A stretch of DNA of 64,000 nucleotides, taken from positions 21,055,641-21,119,640 of the forward strand of contig NC_037089.1 in assembly GCF_002994745.2 (NCBI RefSeq), read 5' to 3'. The DNA is from Rosa chinensis. Its lineage: Eukaryota; Streptophyta; Magnoliopsida; Rosales; Rosaceae. Made by a program: the position numbers and the translations under genes. Of this stretch, positions 1 through 11,400 are shown piece after piece; position 1 is the first letter of the stretch; every line of letters begins with the position of its first letter. The notes under the pieces were generated by a model that ran no database searches, was not told the DNA's origin, and was given only the letters and a program-made list of their open reading frames with translations.

Positions 1-265
1 TTTTCCGGTCATCTGTTTCCTTTGGCGGTGAAAATTTTGGTTAGGGTAACGAATTTGGGGCCTTTGCGATTTTGTGTGCTTGCATCGAAAATCCGTCTCG
101 GATTTTCTCGTGTATTGGATTTAGTAGGTTCGGTAAACTTGGATTTTTTGTTTTTTTTTTTTGGCAATTGAAAATTTTAATTGTGTGGAAGGCGGTATTG
201 ATAGGGTTTAGGGTTGAATTGCTATCAATTGCTTCACATTTGAAACTTAACATCTGGATTGTGTG
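1..265 (+). promoter_or_regulatory. upstream/5' leader of the NAC gene
   Basis: No gene is visible before the NAC start codon. The stretch is T-rich and probably holds the 5' untranslated leader, since the window opens only 265 bases before the ATG. A perfect 9-bp inverted repeat with a 3-nt loop (stem GAAAATCCG, 87-95 and 99-107) could fold in the leader. No clear TATA box is visible, and the promoter may lie outside the window. Confidence 0.4.
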
Positions 266-1483
266 ATGGGGAAATCATCTTTGCCTCCTGGCTTTCGGTT
301 TAATCCTACTGATGTTGAGCTGGTACAATATTATTTGAAGAGGAAGGTAATGGGGAAAAGACTCCATGTTCAAGTTATTGCTGAGGTGGATATTTACAAG
401 TCGGCTCCTTGGGATCTTCCGGACAAGTCTTGTTGGAGAAGTGGAGATTTGAAATGGTACTTCTTTTCTCCTAGAGAGAAGAAATATGCACGCGGAGCTA
501 GAATGAATCGTGCCGCCGACTGTGGGTACTGGAAGACTTCGGGAAAGGATAGGTCTGTTGTTTACGATAGTGAAGTTGTCGGGTGGATAAAAACATTAAT
601 TTTCCACACAGGTCGAGCTCCGCGAGGAGAGCGGACTAATTGGGTTTTACATGAGTATAGGCTTGAAGACAAGAACCTGGTTGATATGGGTGTGCCTCAG
701 GATTCTTATGTGCTCTGTATGGTTTTCCAAAAGGATGGGATAGGACCGAGAAGTAATAAACAATATGGTGCTCCCTTCAGAGAGGAAGACTGGACTGATG
801 ATGAGGTTGAGACTGATGTAGTTCCATGTGTAAACATGTCTGAGCCAGACCTTGTTCAAGCAAACATCACTGAGCCCGATCTTGTTTATGGAAATGTGCC
901 CGACCCATACCTTGTTTATCCAAACATGCCTCAATCAGACCTTGGTTGTGCAAACATGCCTGAGCCATACCTGGTCTTGCCCAGCAACTATAATAGTTCT
1001 GTTGCTACTCACACCAATTCTCATGTGTCTTGCGTTTCTGATGTCTTGCCACCTTCTAGCAATGTTCTCCAGTCTGTTTCCAGTAATTATGTTACAACAG
1101 AGAAACCTCATGTTTCAACTGATGATGATATCACGTCGATGCTTAATTGCTTTACAGAAGAAGGAACTTTCTCCATGGGTGACATTGACAAAAATGAGGA
1201 GCTTGATAATTTCATTTATTCTGGAGATGCTAATCCTATAGCTGATCTCGAAATACGTGATACTTATGAAGATCTGGGAGGTTTGAGCAAAGATGGATAT
1301 AATATCCCCAATGGAGCTATTTCTGGAGCTCCAGGTGAGAATGAGCCATATCTGGAGCTAGTTGATCTTGACAAACCTTTCAATGACAATAATTCTCTGT
1401 TTCCAATGATTAGTCCACCTCGTTCTTTTCTTGGAGAGACACCTTATGAAGACTTGTTCTTTTCATGGAGAGATGACTTGTGA
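266..1483 (+). CDS. NAC-domain transcription factor, NAC082/NAC103-like, intronless
   Basis: This is a 405-residue protein with a complete N-terminal NAC DNA-binding domain at about residues 5-160. Subdomain A reads LPPGFRFNPTDVELV; later blocks include DLKWYFFSPREKKY, GYWKTSGKDR and the WVLHEYRL block. The closest remembered relatives are NAC082/NAC103, recognised by the MGK start, the YYLKRKV segment and QYGAPFREEDW after the domain. Family members are nuclear factors acting in ribosomal or ER stress responses; that role is inferred here. The C-terminal half is acidic, as expected for an activation region, and contains five 10-residue repeats. The start is the ATG at 266; the GTG just before it in frame is not a plausible start. 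Plant NAC genes normally have introns inside the NAC domain, but this frame is continuous, which suggests a retrocopy or intron loss. No disabling change is visible. Confidence 0.9.
   Translation: MGKSSLPPGFRFNPTDVELVQYYLKRKVMGKRLHVQVIAEVDIYKSAPWDLPDKSCWRSGDLKWYFFSPREKKYARGARMNRAADCGYWKTSGKDRSVVYDSEVVGWIKTLIFHTGRAPRGERTNWVLHEYRLEDKNLVDMGVPQDSYVLCMVFQKDGIGPRSNKQYGAPFREEDWTDDEVETDVVPCVNMSEPDLVQANITEPDLVYGNVPDPYLVYPNMPQSDLGCANMPEPYLVLPSNYNSSVATHTNSHVSCVSDVLPPSSNVLQSVSSNYVTTEKPHVSTDDDITSMLNCFTEEGTFSMGDIDKNEELDNFIYSGDANPIADLEIRDTYEDLGGLSKDGYNIPNGAISGAPGENEPYLELVDLDKPFNDNNSLFPMISPPRSFLGETPYEDLFFSWRDDL
833..982 (+). repeat. five in-frame 30-nt repeats in the NAC C-terminal region
   Basis: Five consecutive 10-residue units follow the pattern N-(M/I/V)-x-(E/D/Q)-(P/S)-(D/Y)-L-V/G. 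Examples are NMSEPDLVQA, NITEPDLVYG and NMPEPYLVLP. The period is exactly 30 nt, so the reading frame is kept. The repeats enrich the region in acidic and hydrophobic residues, as in acidic activation domains. Confidence 0.85.
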
Positions 1484-2479
1484 AGACTGGATGTGTTAAA
1501 TAATGTGAACTTCCGAAATTATCATTGCTTCAACATTATGTTTGTGAACTGGTTATTTGAATTTGCATGACATCATTATTATTTCTAAAAAAAAGCGATA
1601 TTCTGTCTGAATTTCAATTGAATTGGGCTTTTAGGTATGGAAAAGTTCTGAGCTTGATTTTGAATTGAATGAAACTGTTGATTTTGGAGTATGAGGTGTA
1701 GCTGTTGATTTTGAATTGAATGAAACTGTTGATTTTTAATCTGCTGCTGTTCTTGTAATTGTGTATTTCGATCATGAAATATATATGTATGCAAACTGTA
1801 GAATTAAGATGAGTGCTTTTGCAGCTTTGCTTTGGGTACTGTATTTGAAGTATCTATTGCTACATTTCACGGATTTTTCATAATGTTGTTAGCTGCAGTC
1901 CAAACTAAAGGGTTTAAATTGGTTGTCAAATTTTGTAGCGCTAACTTCCCAGCTTGGATGGTTTAAGTTTTTGGTTCTTATTTGTTTCGACTTTGATTTC
2001 CCACTTTAATTTAAAGATTTAGAATTGAAGATTGAAAGTTTTGAATTTGATGAGAAAAATTTAGTTTCTAAACAATGCCCCATTAGCAGCAATCAATTGG
2101 TGTTATTTGAAATTCTTTTTTTTATGCATTGTGTTAATTTCTGTCTATCTTCACTGTGTGATGGTCAGATAGAGCTAGGATTGAGTCAATAGGCAGTTCT
2201 TCTTTTATTGCTGTTAATGCTTGATTTGAGATATCAAATATTCAACTACCTGGGGTGTACATGAACTCTTGTTTGTCCTGGGTGTCTGTGTTTCTAAGCT
2301 TTTCAGAATCATTTTCAGAGAGTATCAGACAAAATTTAGTCAATGAGAGAGTGTGTAGTTTGCTTTGAGGTTTATCCCCTGCGGATTTGCAGTTCTTACC
2401 GTTAGGGTTGGGGCTTTTCAGAAGTTACCATTACCATCCATGCTTACATCGAGGAAACTTATACGGATTCTCTTTGCAG
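1484..2479. other. NAC 3' flank and upstream region of the next gene
   Basis: No coding signal is visible. The first few hundred bases are probably the NAC 3' untranslated region. They contain an A8 run near 1587 and a degenerate direct repeat of TGTTGATTTTGAATTGAATG-like units at about 1650-1735. The remainder should contain the promoter and 5' leader of the gene starting at 2480. No convincing TATA box was found. Confidence 0.4.
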
Positions 2480-4760
2480 ATGTCAAATTCTGAATTAGAG
2501 GACAAGATTTTCAGCTTGTTCAAGGATTTTATGGCCGGGTATACACTTAGCTCTGCTAGTGTGTTTAGAGCTCTACTATGAAAAATTGATTTTCATCAAC
2601 ATTTTGGTATGTTTTCTTTGTCTGTTTGTTTATATCTGGGTAATGTTTTACCTTCATTGTGGTAGGATTGCCAAGTTTGAAGAATTGGTGCCCATGGGAA
2701 GCACATTTCTCAATGGCTTTCAGCATGCACTGGGTAGGTGTTCTGGTTTATTTTTTTGGTGATGGTTTTATTTGCACTAGTCTGAAGTTTCTTGCCATTT
2801 TTATGATTGAAATTGTACTTTTTTTTTTAGAGTTTCTTCGACGTCCGGCGATAGATAAAACATCTGAGTTGGTTAAAAATATAATCCAATCTAACGAAAC
2901 AAAGAGGGTTAAATCATACATTGAAGCTGGATGTATCAACACTGATGATGGCAGGCACAATATAACCAAGTGTAAGTGTAGTTGTTTTTGGTCTTTGGGT
3001 TCTTTATCATATAATTTGACGCCCTCCTAGTCTTGTATTAGCCTCTTATTCCCAACTAGGCTGTACAATTTAAAAAATAATTATAACTCACTCTACAATT
3101 GAAACGGGTTATAGGATTTTCTATATCTTTGTTTGACTCTATTAACTTTGACAGTTGTTACTTTTGTTACCTTCTCCAGCCGTACTTCATTTTATTATGA
3201 CCTTGTTTTTTGGACACTTGGTCTATAATTGACTGATACGCCGTATTATTGATTACATTGAGTATATGAATATCGAATTATTGCCCTGTTTTGGCTAGCT
3301 TTCCAATGTTCACATACTATCCTACTTTTTCCACGCATTAGTACGACTCATGATTTGGTGCCTTTACTTTGAGTGTTGCAAATTTCTGATATGTTTTGGT
3401 CTGAACGCAATATTTCTTTTTACATGGGGAAATGCGCATATAGAAGTGCAATCATGCCAACTTGGACTTCATGACCATATATGTAAAGGTAATATATCTC
3501 TTTCCGAGATTTACCACTATCTGTTAATTCAGTTTTATGTCAGAAGTATTTTTGTTCAAAACGGCAAGTGAGTTTCTGGTGCCTCTACATCAATATTTGT
3601 TATATCTGTTTGTAAAATTAGGTTGTTTGTTTTTACTTTGATGTTGGCACATTCTCTTATTTGTTCCAATGTCACACTTGGCCTACTTGTGAAATAGGAA
3701 AAGGTATACTTAACGAACTGGAATGCCTACTGGAAGATGTAAGTGGTGCAATGCAAGATAAATCCTTGTTCCAGGATGACAATTTGGGTGAAAGGTTGAA
3801 TGAACAAGCATGTATCAATGACAAGGTATCCTTCCTTCTTTTCTTTTTGAAGGACTGTGTTCATGCTATTTAGACTTTCAGTTCTGATATGTTCCTCAAC
3901 CTTGTTTGGTCCTTTCTTCCCCTTGACTTTGGTAGTTAGTGTTTACCATTCACTAGAGTTTTCCCTGCGATAGCACTAATTTCAGTGCACCATTAAAGTA
4001 ATCAGATAATTGCTTGCTTGGAATTTTGTTGAGACTTTAGTTGAAACATGAATCCCCTGCGCAAGTATGAGAAATTTGGCATAGCAACTCTTGATGTTTC
4101 TATTCATAAGCTCAGATCCCCTATACATGCCTAGAAGCAAAGTCTGCTGCACAAAGGGTCTGCCTGCCGAGAAAGTCCTTTCCCTCTTTTGAAATAATCA
4201 ATTAGGTTTAATCGGAAGAAGTTTTGGCCTTAGTTTGGTACTTTGGTCAGAGGGACTTGTATTGTAGCTAGTATTTACTACGCTTTTATCATTATTTTGA
4301 GTTCAAGATACTTTGGCTGAACTTTAAGTTTTCTCGAGTTCTTTCCCTTTTCCCTTGCTTAATGTTAACTGGTCTAAATTATTTCAGTCGTAGTTCAGAT
4401 ATGTATATGTAAAACGCCAAAATACTGACTTAACATCTTATGTAGGAGGAAATTGCGTCGCCTTGTCCCAGAAGAAATGAAGTTACTGATTATGCTGTCC
4501 TGATGGCAGTCATTTATCGTATGGTCAAGCAAGAATATATGATGCAGGTATAAACTCCCTGCACCTTTCCCCACCATTTGTGTAATATGTTCTTGACTTT
4601 ACAGATGTCTAAATGTCAAACGTTACTGCAGGAAAGAATTGTTTCTGCCTTAAGTCTCAAGTCATCTTCCGGAGAATTAGAGAGCTACTGCCTTATGTGG
4701 TCTTTGCGTCCTTACATAGATGAAGAAATTATGGGTCATGCTTGGAAACTTATACACTGA
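2480..4760 (+). CDS. conserved plant protein of unknown function (DUF7795-type), seven coding exons
   Basis: The exons are 2480-2538, 2666-2733, 2831-2971, 3447-3488, 3698-3825, 4446-4547 and 4632-4760. Every intron begins GT and ends AG, and all phases join to give 222 residues. The protein starts MSNSELEDKIFSLFKDF. It contains FLRRPAIDKTSELV, RVKSYIEAGCIN, a conserved ILNELECLLEDV block and a C-terminal ELESYCLMWSLRPYIDEEI block ending WKLIH. I recognise it as a widely conserved, mainly helical land-plant protein annotated only as a domain of unknown function; the DUF number is from memory. The protein has no signal peptide, membrane segment or catalytic motif. It lies about 1 kb downstream of the NAC gene on the same strand. 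The start ATG is preceded by TTGCAG, so a 5'-UTR intron could end immediately before it. Confidence 0.85.
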
Positions 4761-4969
4761 AATGTTATCGGAATCTGAGTGGTGACGTTAATTTACTAGA
4801 AGTTCTTACTGTAATCTCATGATCTGACGGTTATCATTTGTAGCTAACAGATTCTGTAGACTAACCAAACAGTTATCAGGGATTCTTTGTATTATTATTA
4901 AATCATTCTTCACATCTAGGTCATTTGTATTTACAAGTCATTAACCATCCCAAAGTTTGGTGGTGTGCT

Positions 4970-7549
4970 TCAAGTTTTGAAGTTCTGAAAAATAGGACCA
5001 GCTGCAACGAGGTCTTCCGTCAGGTTATTGTCGTTACCAATCTTGCAGTCTGTGAGGGTCTCAAAGTTGGTCGTGAATAGGCTAGCCAGCTTCAGTAGAG
5101 TTTCCTCATATGCATTCTTGTTTGACCACTTTAAACCCCAAATTAAAATTGGAGATCATATCAGAAGTTGGACCAAGACTAATCTGTAATAGATAAGGGA
5201 AATAGGTATGGAGAAATCTGACGTACAGAGTGTTCCTTGGATCCATTCTGAAGGCACTCCCTCAACCTCGGTGAGGATCTCTAGTCTGAATCTTCAGTTT
5301 TCTTGTAGTCTGCTTTCCATAGTGTATGTCATCGCTAATTTGCCGGGTGTAGGCTAGCTTAATGCGACTTCCTGATCCATAGCTGCCAGGAACAAAGTAG
5401 AGGCTTATATCATCTGCTGCTCTTTTTGGTGTTAATCTTCTGGTTATATCTCGAACTACATCATTTACAATTATCTCTATCATATAGAGCCCAACTGCTA
5501 TACCCTGAAGGCCTGAACCCAAACAATTCCGTTTTGGAAATTGATCATAGTCCTATAACATTTTTTATGATGATAATTGAATTGCATACCTTCCTCCAGA
5601 CCAACCAGTTTGGCCAGCCATGCAGTTGCACCATGTTTCTGCATCTTCTCAGCCAGCATTGCTGCATACTTGGTAGGATGCAACATCAAAAATGCTGCAC
5701 CAAAGCAAGCCGAGAATGTTGCCCGTGGCTCCTTCACACCCTCTTCAGTTCCAGCAACCTAAAAATCACCAGAGAGCCTCATTAGTCTCCAATTTATTAA
5801 CATACTTCAGAAGTAAAAATGGAAGAATAGAAACATTACCAGGGCAGTATAACCACTGAGGTGGGAATACACCAAATGCATCACATGGCAAAAGTATCAC
5901 ATTCTTTGGATGAGGGCCAACACATGGTATCTTTTGCGTTGGGAATGTACTGAATAGGGATACGCTGCTCGAGAATTCTCTACAACCAGAACAAACACAG
6001 CTCAGTTTACTTGTCTGGGGTATCAGAAGCTGCAGATGAGGATCAATCCACCTGTAACTTTTGCATTGAAACTCATACAGCTGATATTTACCTGTGATCT
6101 GTCACTATAATCCACCTCTCGTGTATGCTCGTCGAATGTGACATTTTCCAGCACTGCAAATGAGATCAACCCAATCATATCAAATATATATCAGTAGAAC
6201 TCAGAAGATCAAACAAAGAGAGATCATGGTATTCATCTTCATTCTTACATTATACAAAAAGTGAGAATAATGTCTTACTCTTACCAGAGCCAAACTTGAT
6301 GGCATTCCAGATGTAGCGCTCTCTCCCTGGAGAGATCAATGCACTTGGCATAGCAACCACCTTCGGTGTTTGATACACCATTCTCACTCCAACAGTGTTC
6401 ATCATCTCCAATTAAGTACCTGTTGTGATCCGTAGATAGAGTTGTCTTTCTGGTGCCTAATCATTAGCAAATAGCAGAACATTACTAAGAATTGAAACCT
6501 AATGTCATATCTGATTTTCTGTCACAAACACATTGCAGCTGCCGGTGCCAAATCTCCAAAGAGTGCATCGATACTATACCTGACAATCCGAAGAAGAGGG
6601 CAACATCTCCATCTTTCCCCATATTGCAGCCAGAATGTAGGGAGAGGATGTGTTGTTTGGGCATGAGATAGTGAATTAAACTGAAAAGACCTTTCTTCAT
6701 TTCCCCGGCGTATATGGCGCCAAGGATGATCATTTCCTTTCTAGCAAGGTTGATGTCTACGCTAGTAGAGGATGTCATGTAATGAGTGTAACGATTACAT
6801 CGGAACTGACCAGCATTGTATATAGTGAAGTCTGGAGTACTGAAATTCTCCAGCTCTTCAGTAGGGATATGTTTGTAATTAAACGCTAGTAGATGCGCCT
6901 GCCACCCACTTAGGTGGATTTTGTTACATTAAACTGATACACACCTTTGGATATGTTTCTCAACCTCTTCAGGCAGGATGATAATACTCGAAAAGATTGT
7001 TCATTACTCTTATGCTTTACTTACATGTTGTGCATGAACAATAAATGATAAGCCCTGGTAGAGACAATCTGCACTTTGATACTGTTTTCTGGATCCCAAT
7101 TTAGAAATTGAAGAGCTGCATTAATTAAAGATTCAGACCATTAGTTTCACTCGTTCTTTTAACCTACAAGGGCGTGAACACAGTCATGAACAATTTGACA
7201 AAAACATTAACAATATAACCTTGTCCAAAGAATTCAAGTAATCCACAGCTCTTTCTCTGTTGACCATGAAAGTTTGCTCATCCATTTCAATTTAGATGAA
7301 CCACTACAAGTGAGTACCAAAATTGATCAAGTATGAAATCATATATAGAAGTAACATAGCAGTCAAAAAGTGAAAATGGGCACCTACTTTCCCCACCAAA
7401 GCTCTTGATCAGTGGACTCATCCTTGACAAGTTTGACAACACGTTTGTCTCTCGGACACCGACATGTTTTGGCTCCAGAAAGAGTTGTCAATGTGCCACT
7501 GCAAGTGATGAAGGACCTTTCTCGTGCTGTAGAGCCTGCTCATATAGCT
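4970..7549 (-). pseudogene. PEP carboxykinase (ATP) pseudogene, 5'-truncated tandem copy
   Basis: Exons 3-12 of a PEPCK gene are recognisable in order on the minus strand, matching the intact gene 3.5 kb away, but exons 1-2 are absent. Disabling changes are frequent. Exon 4 has a 1-nt deletion. The start of exon 6 is missing. Exon 9 lacks about 41 nt and has an extra base. Exon 10 has a 1-nt deletion at the conserved NTGWSGG segment. Exon 11 has deletions leading to a stop. Some pieces remain clean, such as exon 8 and most of exon 6 ([39 protein letters not shown]). Splice dinucleotides survive at several exons, so this came from DNA-level tandem duplication, not from a retrocopy. The 3' end reads on to a stop near 4970. 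Confidence 0.9.
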
Positions 7550-8447
7550 CTGCACCACATTCATACCATAGCTCTGCTCATGATCTTGTTTCTCTGTTAC
7601 TGCTTTCATCTCATCATGGACTTGAACAGAGGCAAATGACCAGCTGGGATCTTTGAAGTCATCTTATGTGTATTACACCGCCTGATGGTTGTAATTGTTA
7701 GTTTTCATGTCAGGAGAGATATTGGGGAATGGTATACTTCACATCCAAAATGTTAAGGCTTGAGTTGCAATATATAATCTCTGAAATTTTGAACTTATCA
7801 CTAATTGATTTTGGTTTGGATGTCCTAAAAGGACTTTACACTGCTGTTGCTCCTATCTAGTATAAACTGTTACTTACGCCAGTAGTTTCAACATCACTAG
7901 GGAAAAATAACCAGAGGAAATAGCAGTATAGTTACAGAGCTTCAAGAATATGAAAAAAAGGGCTCAAAACATTAACTTCAGTACCACATGTAGTGACTCT
8001 GCTCTGCACAAGCCCCCATATTAGTGCAAATTTGGTAGTACTTTTAAGCTCTATTTTTTCTTTCTTTTTAATTTTCCCTCAGTTAAAAGCTCTGCAAGTT
8101 GGGTTTAAGTATTCCAACTTTCAGACCTAAAAAAAAAAAGAAAAAAACAGAAGTATTCCAACTTTTTCTTATGTGTTAACACAAAGTAGCAATTTGGACA
8201 AGGTCAAGAGATAAGACAGGAGGAACTATTTTTCATTATTAGATAGTTGGGAGCTACAAAGGATCATTTTGCTCATCTACTGAACAATTATAACACAACT
8301 GCTCCTACTTGAACAAAGGATCATTTCTACCAAAAGAAAAAAGAATACAATGACTACTCATCAACCTTATTTTCAACCAAAAGAGAAAAAAATAAAATGA
8401 CTACTCCCCAATCTTATTTTCTACTGCAACAACCGTGCACAACTTCA
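7550..8447. other. spacer between the PEPCK pseudogene and the intact PEPCK gene
   Basis: No PEPCK exon 1 or 2 homology and no other gene is visible. The part nearest 8447 should be the 3' untranslated region of the intact PEPCK gene. A short A/T-rich repeat occurs twice: TGACTACTC with flanking A-rich tracts near 8350 and 8398. Confidence 0.4.
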
Positions 8448-11400
8448 CTAGAAATTCGGACCAGCTGCGAGAATTTCTTCAGTCAGCTTGTTGTCCTTGC
8501 CAATCTTGTAGTTTGTGAAAGTCTCAAAGTTGTTCTTAAATAGACCAGCCAACTTCAGGAGTGTTTCCTGGTATGCATTCTTGTCCGACCACTGCAATCC
8601 AAATTAAAATAGAAATGACATCAGAAATTCGGAACGACACTAAGCAGTATAATGGACAGAGAAAAGGTTTAACCAGCAAGCTACTTACAGTGTTCACTGG
8701 ATCCAGTATTTCTGAAGGCACTCCCTCAATCTCACTGGGGATCTCAAGTCCAAACACTTCAGTCTTCTTGTAATTTGCATTCAAGAGGCTGCCAGAGTGT
8801 ATGGCATCAATGATTTTCCGGGTGTAGGGTAGCTTAATGCGCTTTCCCGATCCATACCTGGAGGAGAAAACGATATGTGGTTCAACTTTACTTTCACGAA
8901 GATATCAATTTTGTAATTGTTTATAATGATGTAACTTTATGATGAGATTTGAATCTCCATACCTTCCACCAGACCAGCCAGTGTTGACCAGCCATCCAGT
9001 TGCACCATGCTGCTGCATTTTCTGAGCAAGCATTGCTGCATACTTCGTTGGATGCAACATTATAAATGCAGCACCAAAGCAAGCCGAGAATGTTGCCTGT
9101 GGCTCCTTAATGCCCTCTTCAGTTCCAGCAACCTGAAAATAATTAATAATTGATTTAGTAAATGGGAGACGGTCACTTAAAATCCAATTACCACATAATT
9201 CACAAGTAAGATCGAAACAGTTGAATTTACCAGTGCAGTATAGCCACTGATGAAATGGTACATGGTCTGTGCCAGGTTTAACTTGCTCACAGGTGGGAGC
9301 ACACCAAATGCATCACATGCCAAAAGTATCACATTCTTCGGATGAGGACCAACACACGGTATTTTTGCATTGGGAATGTACTCAATGGGGTAGGCTGCCC
9401 GAGTATTCTCTGCACCAAAAGAAACAGAACTCAGTAAATTCTAAATAATGCAATTCTATTCTGACCTCTGTTTTGTCGAAATAAATTGCAACAATGGACC
9501 AAATTTTAGAGGCAGTTCAGTTTAAAGAATTGAGCATTCTACGTCAATTTGATTGATTATATCACACATTCACACACAAACAGATTATTGTTAAGCAGAT
9601 GAGTGAATTATTAATCAATAAAATGGTTATTAAATAGAATGGTGACTCAGTGACTTAGTAGAACTAAGTACGGAAGTCAGATAAGCTGTACCTCGTCATG
9701 CTCAAGTGCTAAATGATTTTATATTTTCGTCAACTCTCATTTAAATAAATGATCTTCTAAAACAACTAGATAATTCAAAGTCAGAAGTTCCCTGGCATGA
9801 CTAGGTCAACAATACTCATCTTTCACAACATTTATAAGATCAAAATCTGGTTATTCAAACACAAAGGACTAATTCTTAGATGAATAAACAATTAATATTT
9901 ACCTGTAACAGATTTGTCAGAATAATCCACTTCTCGAGTATGCTCATCAAACACAACATTTTCCAACACTGCCAACAAGGATCAAAAAAATCATGGTGAG
10001 ATCACTTGAAGTTGCAAGACCAAACAAAGTACAATTGTACATATACAAGAGTTGGAATGACATATTACCAGCACCAAACTTGATGGCATTCCAAATGTCA
10101 GGTTCTTTCTCCCTCGAGAGATCAATACACTTGGCATAGCAACCACCTTCGATATTTGATACACCATTCTCAGTCCAACAGTGTTCATCATCTCCAATTA
10201 GGTATCTATTGTGATCAGTAGACAGAGTTGTCTTCCCAGTACCTAATTAAAAAGAAAAAAGAACTTATTAGAAAGAATTGAACTCATCTTCTTCTGTCAC
10301 AAACATATAAAAGATGTCAAGGATGGCAAGAGAGAGTAAGAGGGCACATATCGTTCAGTAGCTGCTGGAGCCAAAGTTTAACATGATCATTTATACTATA
10401 CCTGACAATCCAAAGAACAGTGCAACATCTCCATCTTTCCCCATATTGCAGCCAGAATGTAGGGATAGGATTTGTCGCTTAGGCATGAGATAATGCATGA
10501 GACTGAAAAGGCCTTTCTTCATTTCCCCGGCATACATGGTGCCGAGGATGACCATTTCCCTCCTACCAAGATTAAGATCTATGCTAGTGGAGGATGTCAT
10601 ATAGTGGGTGTAACGATTACACGGGAACTGACCAGCATTGTAAATAGTGAAGTCCGGAGTACCAAAATTCTCCAGCTCTTCAGGACTGGGTCGGATACAC
10701 CTGTCACCAACCCAGTTATCGAATGTACACTAAGCTAATACACACATGCACCTTACCTATTTTTTCCTGGACTGGACTATTTAGGGACGATAATACTCAA
10801 CAAAAAATCACGTCAACGTTAAGAGGACTTATCTGGCCGGCTTATACCTCAATGAAGGTATATAGAAACATATACTGCTGACAAATCAGAGTGTTAATAA
10901 GTCTCATGTTTTACTTACATGTTGTGCATGAACAAAGAATGATAAGCCCTGGCAGAGACAATCCGCACTTTGATTCTGTTTTCTGGATCCCAGTTCAAGT
11001 ATTGGTCATTTACAAAGACCTGTAAACGAAGATTCAAAACCATTATCATCTGCCACAAAATTGGTGATCTATATCTACATATGGATCATAATTGCATATC
11101 TTAATCAAAATCATCCACGTCAATATAGCAGTAAATCTGGTCATACCATCTAATTAGCAAGAAACAAACTCTTGTACCTTGTGCTCTATTAAGCTATTCT
11201 ATTTAAAACTTAATAAGCTTCATTTTTTGCACAGCAAAGGGGCCTAACCAGTTGTTAGCTTGTAAATCAATTATTACCAAATGAAATCAAATTGACACTA
11301 ATTCTGATGCCATCCTAGTGGACCGATTCATTGTGCTCATGTCAGCCTGACCAGTATTGATCACAGTCTTGTATATATCCTTTTGAGACTTGTAGGCTGT

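Noticed and set aside
87..107. Perfect 9-bp hairpin in the NAC leader as a terminator or riboswitch
   Set aside because: A single short stem is easily expected by chance; plants do not use such terminators and no ligand-binding fold is visible.
72..266. Upstream open frame in the NAC leader
   Set aside because: It has no ATG (it opens with TTG) and no plausible protein content.
5262..5785. Open frames suggesting short independent genes between 5.2 and 5.8 kb
   Set aside because: The minus-strand frames are PEPCK pseudogene exons 10-11 read into introns; the plus-strand ones are their shadows.
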